In this document: in pieces, positions 23,737 to 27,569 of the stretch
Layout: each line of letters begins with the position of its first letter
Position numbering within the stretch: the first letter of the stretch is position 1
Assembly (NCBI GenBank): GCA_035359995.1
Contig: DAORZT010000038.1
Coordinates: 1 to 27,569, forward strand
Reading direction: 5' to 3'
DNA length: 27,569 nucleotides
Origin: JAKPCT01 sp029553165
GTDB lineage: Bacteria > Bacillota > UBA4882 > UBA8346
The notes under the pieces: model-generated
Databases searched by the model: none
The model's input: the letters and a program-made list of their open reading frames with translations, nothing else
What the model was told of the DNA's origin: nothing
Translations under genes and position numbers: made by a program

Positions 23737-24379
23737 TACATGTGCTTCGATTATTAAAGGCTTATTTCAAAATAATGGTGGGTGGAAAAGGGTTCAAGCA
23801 GAATTATCGGTTTATTATTGGAGTCAGATCGTAGGAAAAGAGATCTCTGAAAATAGTGAAACTATGTTTTACCGTAACGGATATCTTTATGTAAAAACCG
23901 ATAATCCGGCTTTAGCACAGCAGATAGCCTTGATGCAAAATGATATTTTAAAACGCTATCAGTCAAAATTAGGTTATAATGCCTTAAAAGGAATTAGAGT
24001 TAAGATTGGTTCGCTCAGTTCAAAGTGTAATGAACCAAACAAGGAACTAGATCATAACTTTCAATTAACAGATCAAGAAAAAAATATTATTGAAGAATCC
24101 CAAGCAAACATTAAAGATAGTGAATTAGCCGATAAGTTTACTAAAGCAATGCACAAAGCATTTCAGCGAAAGCACCAGTTGAATCAGGAAGGTTGGCATA
24201 AATGTGGTTGTTGTGGTGTAGCGATTGAGGCGCGTTTTAAATATTGTCCGTGTTGTGAACGAAAATTGGAAGAAGAATCATTGGAATATATTGAATATCT
24301 AAAGAAAAAAAATAAGGATTCTAACAGTATGAATCTGATGAAAGATGTTGAACATCTATTTCTGGAGGATTATATTTAA
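23726..24379 (+). CDS. DUF721 (DciA-like) protein with C-terminal zinc ribbon
   Basis: The 217-residue protein has an N-terminal DUF721 domain (about 5-95; IIKGLFQNNGGWKRVQ, YYWSQIVGKEISENSE, YLYVKTDNPALAQQIALMQ). A charged linker (100-155) follows, then a zinc ribbon with paired cysteines C160-x2-C163 and C174-x2-C177. DUF721 defines DciA, the replicative helicase loader/operator in bacteria without DnaC or DnaI; in Bacillota the role of this protein is less clear. Its ATG overlaps recF by 11 bases with AAGGAG 8 bases upstream, so it is co-translated with recF in the origin operon. The position beside oriC genes fits a replication role, but that is inference. Confidence 0.85.
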   Translation: MYLNTCASIIKGLFQNNGGWKRVQAELSVYYWSQIVGKEISENSETMFYRNGYLYVKTDNPALAQQIALMQNDILKRYQSKLGYNALKGIRVKIGSLSSKCNEPNKELDHNFQLTDQEKNIIEESQANIKDSELADKFTKAMHKAFQRKHQLNQEGWHKCGCCGVAIEARFKYCPCCERKLEEESLEYIEYLKKKNKDSNSMNLMKDVEHLFLEDYI

Positions 24380-24396
24380 TAAGGGAGGAGATATTG

Positions 24397-24660
24397 ATGT
24401 TTTTACATCTTGGCGGTGATTGCATGGTGAAGTTAAAAGACGTAATTGCGATTCTTAATGCTGAAAATTCTGTTAATGTTCAAAGTACGGTCGATTTCCT
24501 CAATAAAGCGCAAACTGAAAAGATAATCGAAAGAATTGATCATGATGACTGTAAATCAGTTATTATTACTGACAAAAAGATTATTTACTCACCGATTTCA
24601 TCGCAAACTCTGAAAAAAAGAGCAAATTTTGTAAATACTATTGCACATGGTGATATTTAA
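24397..24660 (+). CDS. remB: Extracellular matrix regulator RemB family (DUF370)
   Basis: The 87-residue protein begins MFLHLGGDCMVKLKDVIAILN, typical of RemB/YaaB, and carries VIITDKKIIYSPISSQTLKKRA, the C-terminal DUF370 block. In B. subtilis the relative RemA is a DNA-binding activator of matrix and osmoprotection genes, and RemB is its paralogue encoded between recF and gyrB, as here. The ATG at 24397 is preceded by GGAGGA at 7 bases; an in-frame TTG one codon earlier is less likely. It lies 17 bases after the DUF721 gene. Its target in this organism is unknown. Confidence 0.93.
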   Translation: MFLHLGGDCMVKLKDVIAILNAENSVNVQSTVDFLNKAQTEKIIERIDHDDCKSVIITDKKIIYSPISSQTLKKRANFVNTIAHGDI

Positions 24661-24724
24661 AGTAAATTGTTAAGACAAGCTTTAAAAATCTAATCTTTAA
24701 GATTGGAAGGGGTTTATTAAATCA

Positions 24725-26656
24725 ATGGATCAGGATAAAAGTTTAACTCCCCAAGTAATGAGCGGTTCAGATTATGATGCTGGACAAATTCAAGTGTTAG
24801 AAGGTCTTGAAGCAGTCCGTCGCCGTCCAAGTATGTATATTGGCAGTACTTGTACCCGTGGATTGCATCATCTGATTTATGAAATTGTGGATAATAGTAT
24901 TGATGAAGCTTTAGCCGGATATTGCGATCGAATTATCATTATTTTACATGCGGATGGTTCGGTTTCAGTCGATGATAATGGACGTGGAATTCCGGTTGAC
25001 ATTCATCCTAAGGAAAAGAAATCTGCTTTAGAAGTGGTTTTGACGATTTTGCATGCCGGAGGCAAGTTTGGCGGTGACGGTTATAAAGTCTCCGGTGGTT
25101 TGCATGGTGTTGGTGTTTCGGTTGTTAATGCTCTCTCATCGACACTGGAGGTTTGGGTACGGCGCAATGGCAAAATTTATTACCAAAAATATCATCAAGG
25201 AAAACCGATTGAACCGGTAAAGGAGATTGGTAATGCGGATTCAACCGGAACCTTGATTAAATTTACTCCTGATCCGGAGATCTTTGAAGATTGTAAATTC
25301 AGTTTTGATTATTTAAAACACCGGCTACGGGAATTAGCCTTTTTAAACCGTGGGGTCAAAATTATTTTAAAAGACGAAGTTTCCGAAAATGAAAAAGTTT
25401 ACCAATATGATGGCGGTATTGTTTCTTTTGTTGAACACTTAAATAAAACCAAGGAACCGATTCATAAAGATATTTGTTATATAACTAAGAAAGTTGATGA
25501 CAGTGAAATTGAAGTCGCTTTGCAATATAATGACAGTTATGTTGAGAGTGTATTTTCATTTGCAAATAATATTAACACTCATGAAGGCGGAACCCATCTT
25601 TCCGGATTTAAATCAGCTTTAACCAGAACTTTAAATGATTATGCCAAAAAGAATAATATTATTAAAGAAAATGAATCAAACTTAAGTGGTGATGATGTCC
25701 GAGAAGGTTTAACTGCGGTTATCAGTGTCAAATTGCGATATCCGCAGTTTGAAGGTCAAACCAAGACTAAACTTGGAAACAGTGAGATGCGAGGCATAGT
25801 AGAAGCTGTAGTCAATGAAAGACTGGCGGATTATCTGGAAGAAAACCCAGCTTCAGCCCGGAAGATTATTGAAAAATGTATTTTAGCTTCCCGTGCCCGT
25901 GAAGCTGCTCGAAAGGCAAAAGAACTGACTCGCCGCAAAAGTGCTTTAGAAGTTAGTTCATTACCAGGAAAATTGGCCGATTGTTCCTTTAAAGAACCGG
26001 AATTATGCGAATTATATCTGGTTGAGGGTGATTCGGCAGGTGGTTCGGCCAAGCAAGGCCGGGATCGCCGCTTTCAGGCAATCCTGCCATTGCGGGGAAA
26101 GATATTAAATGTTGAAAAATCAAGGCTTGACAAGATCTTAAATAATGAAGAAATTAAAGCGATAATTACAGCATTAGGAACCAGTTTTGGTGATGATTTT
26201 GATATTTCCAAGTTGCGTTATCATAAAATAATAACGATGACTGATGCTGATGTTGATGGATCGCATATTCGGACATTATTGTTAACATTCTTCTATCGAT
26301 TTATGACTCCTTTAGTTGAGAATGGCAATGTCTATATTGCGCAGCCGCCGTTATACTATGTTAAACAGAATAGAAACGAATATTATGCTTATTCCGATGC
26401 CGAACTTGATGAATTGCTGAAGAAGATTGGCCGTCAGGGAATTACGGTACAACGCTATAAAGGTCTTGGAGAGATGAATCCGGACCAATTATGGAATACA
26501 ACAATGAATCCTGAAAGCCGGATTATTCTTCAAGTAACAATGGATGACGCTGTAGAAGCTGATGAAACATTTTCAATGTTGATGGGCGATAAAGTTGAAC
26601 CTCGAAAAGATTTCATTCTAACCCATGCACGGGAAGTAAGGAATTTGGATATTTAA
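24725..26656 (+). CDS. gyrB: DNA gyrase subunit B
   Basis: GyrB is the ATPase subunit of the topoisomerase that introduces negative supercoils. The 643-residue length is typical of Gram-positive GyrB without the proteobacterial insert. Visible parts are the GHKL ATPase domain (EIVDNSIDEA at 53-62, DDNGRGIP at 83-90, GGLHGVG at 124-130), the transducer domain, the TOPRIM domain with EGDSAGGSAKQGRDR (from Glu434) and DADVDGSHIRTLL (from about 507), and the C-terminal QRYKGLGEMNPDQLW. AAGGGG lies about 12 bases before the ATG. Unlike many Bacillota, gyrA does not follow; tadA does. ParE is a possible confusion, but the location and motifs favour GyrB. Confidence 0.96.
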   Translation: MDQDKSLTPQVMSGSDYDAGQIQVLEGLEAVRRRPSMYIGSTCTRGLHHLIYEIVDNSIDEALAGYCDRIIIILHADGSVSVDDNGRGIPVDIHPKEKKSALEVVLTILHAGGKFGGDGYKVSGGLHGVGVSVVNALSSTLEVWVRRNGKIYYQKYHQGKPIEPVKEIGNADSTGTLIKFTPDPEIFEDCKFSFDYLKHRLRELAFLNRGVKIILKDEVSENEKVYQYDGGIVSFVEHLNKTKEPIHKDICYITKKVDDSEIEVALQYNDSYVESVFSFANNINTHEGGTHLSGFKSALTRTLNDYAKKNNIIKENESNLSGDDVREGLTAVISVKLRYPQFEGQTKTKLGNSEMRGIVEAVVNERLADYLEENPASARKIIEKCILASRAREAARKAKELTRRKSALEVSSLPGKLADCSFKEPELCELYLVEGDSAGGSAKQGRDRRFQAILPLRGKILNVEKSRLDKILNNEEIKAIITALGTSFGDDFDISKLRYHKIITMTDADVDGSHIRTLLLTFFYRFMTPLVENGNVYIAQPPLYYVKQNRNEYYAYSDAELDELLKKIGRQGITVQRYKGLGEMNPDQLWNTTMNPESRIILQVTMDDAVEADETFSMLMGDKVEPRKDFILTHAREVRNLDI

Positions 26657-26700
26657 TTGCGAGTTAAGCACGGTGCAATCAAGGCGATTAAAATAGAGAT

Positions 26701-27162
26701 ATGGACAAACAAACGATCATTGATATTAGTTTTATGCGTGAAGCATTGAAAGAGGCTGAAGTTGCGTCCAAACTTGGTGAAGTTCCGGTAGGGGCAGTAA
26801 TTGTCGTTGATAATTCAATTATTGCCAGAGGCCATAATCTTCGGGAATTAACCGGAGATCCTACTGCTCATGCAGAAATAGTCGCGATCCGCAAAGCAGC
26901 TGAAGTTAGGAAACACTGGCGCTTGACTGATATGACACTCTATGTTACACTAGAACCCTGTCCGATGTGTGCCGGAGCCATCGTTCAGGCCCGAATTGAC
27001 CGATTGGTCTTTGGAGCTTATGATCCAAAAAGTGGCGCTGCGGGTAGTTTGATGAATATCTTGCAGGATAAACGTCTTAATCATCAACTAGAAGTTACCG
27101 CTGGAATTTTGGCCGATGATTGTGGTAAAATATTAAAGGACTTTTTTAAAGACCGTCGTTAA
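26701..27162 (+). CDS. tadA: tRNA adenosine-34 deaminase TadA
   Basis: TadA converts A34 to inosine in tRNA-Arg(ACG), using zinc. The 153-residue protein has the deaminase motifs HAE (57-59, with the proton-shuttling Glu59) and PCPMCAGA (86-93, zinc ligands Cys87 and Cys90), plus the N-terminal MREALKEAEVASKLGEVPVGAVIV. The ribosome-binding site is weak, so the start could be the ATG at 26701 or the Met at codon 12. It lies 44 bases after gyrB and 23 bases before a tRNA-Ser, with no obvious promoter between them, so tRNA-Ser(CGA) may be cotranscribed. Clustering of tadA with tRNA-Ser near the origin also occurs in Bacillus. Confidence 0.94.
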   Translation: MDKQTIIDISFMREALKEAEVASKLGEVPVGAVIVVDNSIIARGHNLRELTGDPTAHAEIVAIRKAAEVRKHWRLTDMTLYVTLEPCPMCAGAIVQARIDRLVFGAYDPKSGAAGSLMNILQDKRLNHQLEVTAGILADDCGKILKDFFKDRR

Positions 27163-27185
27163 TAATTTTAATTTATCAACTCTTT

Positions 27186-27275
27186 GGAGAGATGGCTGAG
27201 TGGTTGAAGGCGCCCGCCTCGAAAGCGGGTAGGGATTCACGTCCCTCGCGAGTTCGAATCTCGCTCTCTCCGCCA
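27186..27275 (+). tRNA. tRNA-Ser(CGA)
   Basis: A class II tRNA with a long variable arm. The acceptor GGAGAGA pairs with TCTCTCC (27265-27271), followed by discriminator G and an encoded CCA. The anticodon stem CCCGC/GCGGG holds loop CTCGAAA, giving anticodon CGA at 27220-27222 (reads UCG). The T loop is TTCGAAT. Confidence 0.97.
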
Positions 27276-27286
27276 TTTATTTACTA

Positions 27287-27315
27287 TTGAAAAATTATGT
27301 TTTTGTTGATATAAT
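27287..27315 (+). promoter_or_regulatory. Promoter of tRNA-Ser(GGA)
   Basis: TTGAAA (27287-27292), a 17-base spacer and a perfect TATAAT (27310-27315) lie in the spacer between the two tRNA genes. The predicted start near 27322 is about 13 bases before the mature 5' end. Confidence 0.85.
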
Positions 27316-27334
27316 ACATACGCAATAGTTATTT

Positions 27335-27422
27335 GGAGAGATGGCCGAGTGGTCGAAGGCGCATGCCTGGAGCGCATGTAGGTGTAACAGCCTCTAGGGT
27401 TCGAATCCCTATCTCTCCGCCA
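27335..27422 (+). tRNA. tRNA-Ser(GGA)
   Basis: A class II tRNA whose acceptor GGAGAGA pairs with TCTCTCC, with G discriminator and encoded CCA. The anticodon stem CATGC/GCATG holds loop CTGGAGC, giving anticodon GGA at 27369-27371 (reads UCC and UCU). The T loop is TTCGAAT. Confidence 0.97.
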
Positions 27423-27434
27423 TATTAGATTATT

Positions 27435-27462
27435 AAAACCAGTTAATATACTGGTTTTTTTT
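27435..27462 (+). terminator. Rho-independent terminator after tRNA-Ser(GGA)
   Basis: AAAACCAGT (27435-27443) pairs with ACTGGTTTT (27450-27458) and is followed by more Ts. A second, imperfect hairpin (AACCA/TGGTT, about 27472-27493, then TTTTGATTTTT) may be a backup. Nothing else is recognisable to the window end. Confidence 0.85.
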
Positions 27463-27569
27463 ATAATTAAGAACCATCCTTCTTTGGTGGTTTTGATTTT
27501 TAAAATTGATGGTAAAAAAATAAATTAGAATATATTTTTGGTGATTTTAAGAAAAATTATTAGAAAATT

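Noticed and set aside
27463..27569. Start of the SRP RNA gene, which follows tadA/tRNA-Ser in some Bacillota
   Set aside because: The last 100 bases are AT-rich with no SRP RNA motif such as the GGAA-type tetraloop helix.
1..27569. CRISPR arrays, insertion sequences, prophage or other mobile elements
   Set aside because: I found no spaced direct repeats, transposase or integrase genes, or terminal repeats. The two tRNAs are complete, with no attachment-site duplication visible in the window.

Overview
This is the replication-origin region of a low-GC, Gram-positive-type bacterium, most likely an endospore-forming member of the Bacillota of clostridial grade. The evidence is the AT-rich sequence, the conserved order rpmH-rnpA-yidD-yidC-jag-mnmE-mnmG-rsmG-parA-parB on one side of oriC and dnaA-dnaN-recF-DUF721-remB-gyrB on the other, a MerR-type GlnR with a type I-alpha glutamine synthetase, a LysM-SleB spore-cortex-lytic type enzyme, and a promoter that fits the sigma-H consensus. 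Genus cannot be read from the sequence.

Layout. Positions 1-1.7 kb: terminators, then a leftward operon of a LysM-SleB hydrolase and two small membrane proteins. 1.8-2.5 kb: a rightward phosphoribosyltransferase. 2.5-4.4 kb: leftward glnR-glnA with a consensus promoter and a nested dyad operator. 4.4-6.1 kb: two divergent wall enzymes, an SLT lytic transglycosylase and an SH3-NlpC/P60 peptidase. 6.3-8.4 kb: bactofilin, M23 peptidase and DUF4446 genes. 8.4-9.0 kb: a long AT-rich gap carrying a near-perfect parS. 9.0-17 kb: parB, parA, rsmG, two tandem mnmG paralogues and mnmE. 16.9-19.1 kb: jag, yidC, yidD, rnpA and rpmH. 19.1-21.3 kb: oriC, with DnaA boxes on both sides of dnaA. 21.3-26.7 kb: dnaN, a decayed yaaA, recF, DUF721/DciA-like, remB and gyrB. 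26.7-27.4 kb: tadA and two serine tRNAs. Apart from the phosphoribosyltransferase and NlpC genes, everything left of oriC reads leftward and everything right of it reads rightward, so genes are co-oriented with replication.

The genes cover replication initiation (DnaA, beta clamp, RecF, DciA-like), topology (GyrB), origin segregation (ParA, ParB, parS), wobble-uridine tRNA modification (MnmE plus two MnmG), decoding (TadA, tRNA-Ser), membrane insertion (YidC, YidD, Jag) and cell-wall remodelling and morphology (SLT, NlpC/P60, M23, bactofilin, SleB).

Most of the window is ordinary core genome. The points worth a second look are: (1) two full-length, diverged mnmG genes in tandem, the mnmE-proximal copy having lost several family-invariant motifs; (2) a yaaA (S4-domain) pseudogene still recognisable between dnaN and recF; (3) an M23-bactofilin leader with a sigma-H-like promoter and an intrinsic terminator directly before the ribosome-binding site; (4) an in-frame N-terminal extension of parA with its own ribosome-binding site; and (5) a nested dyad over the -35 box of glnRA.
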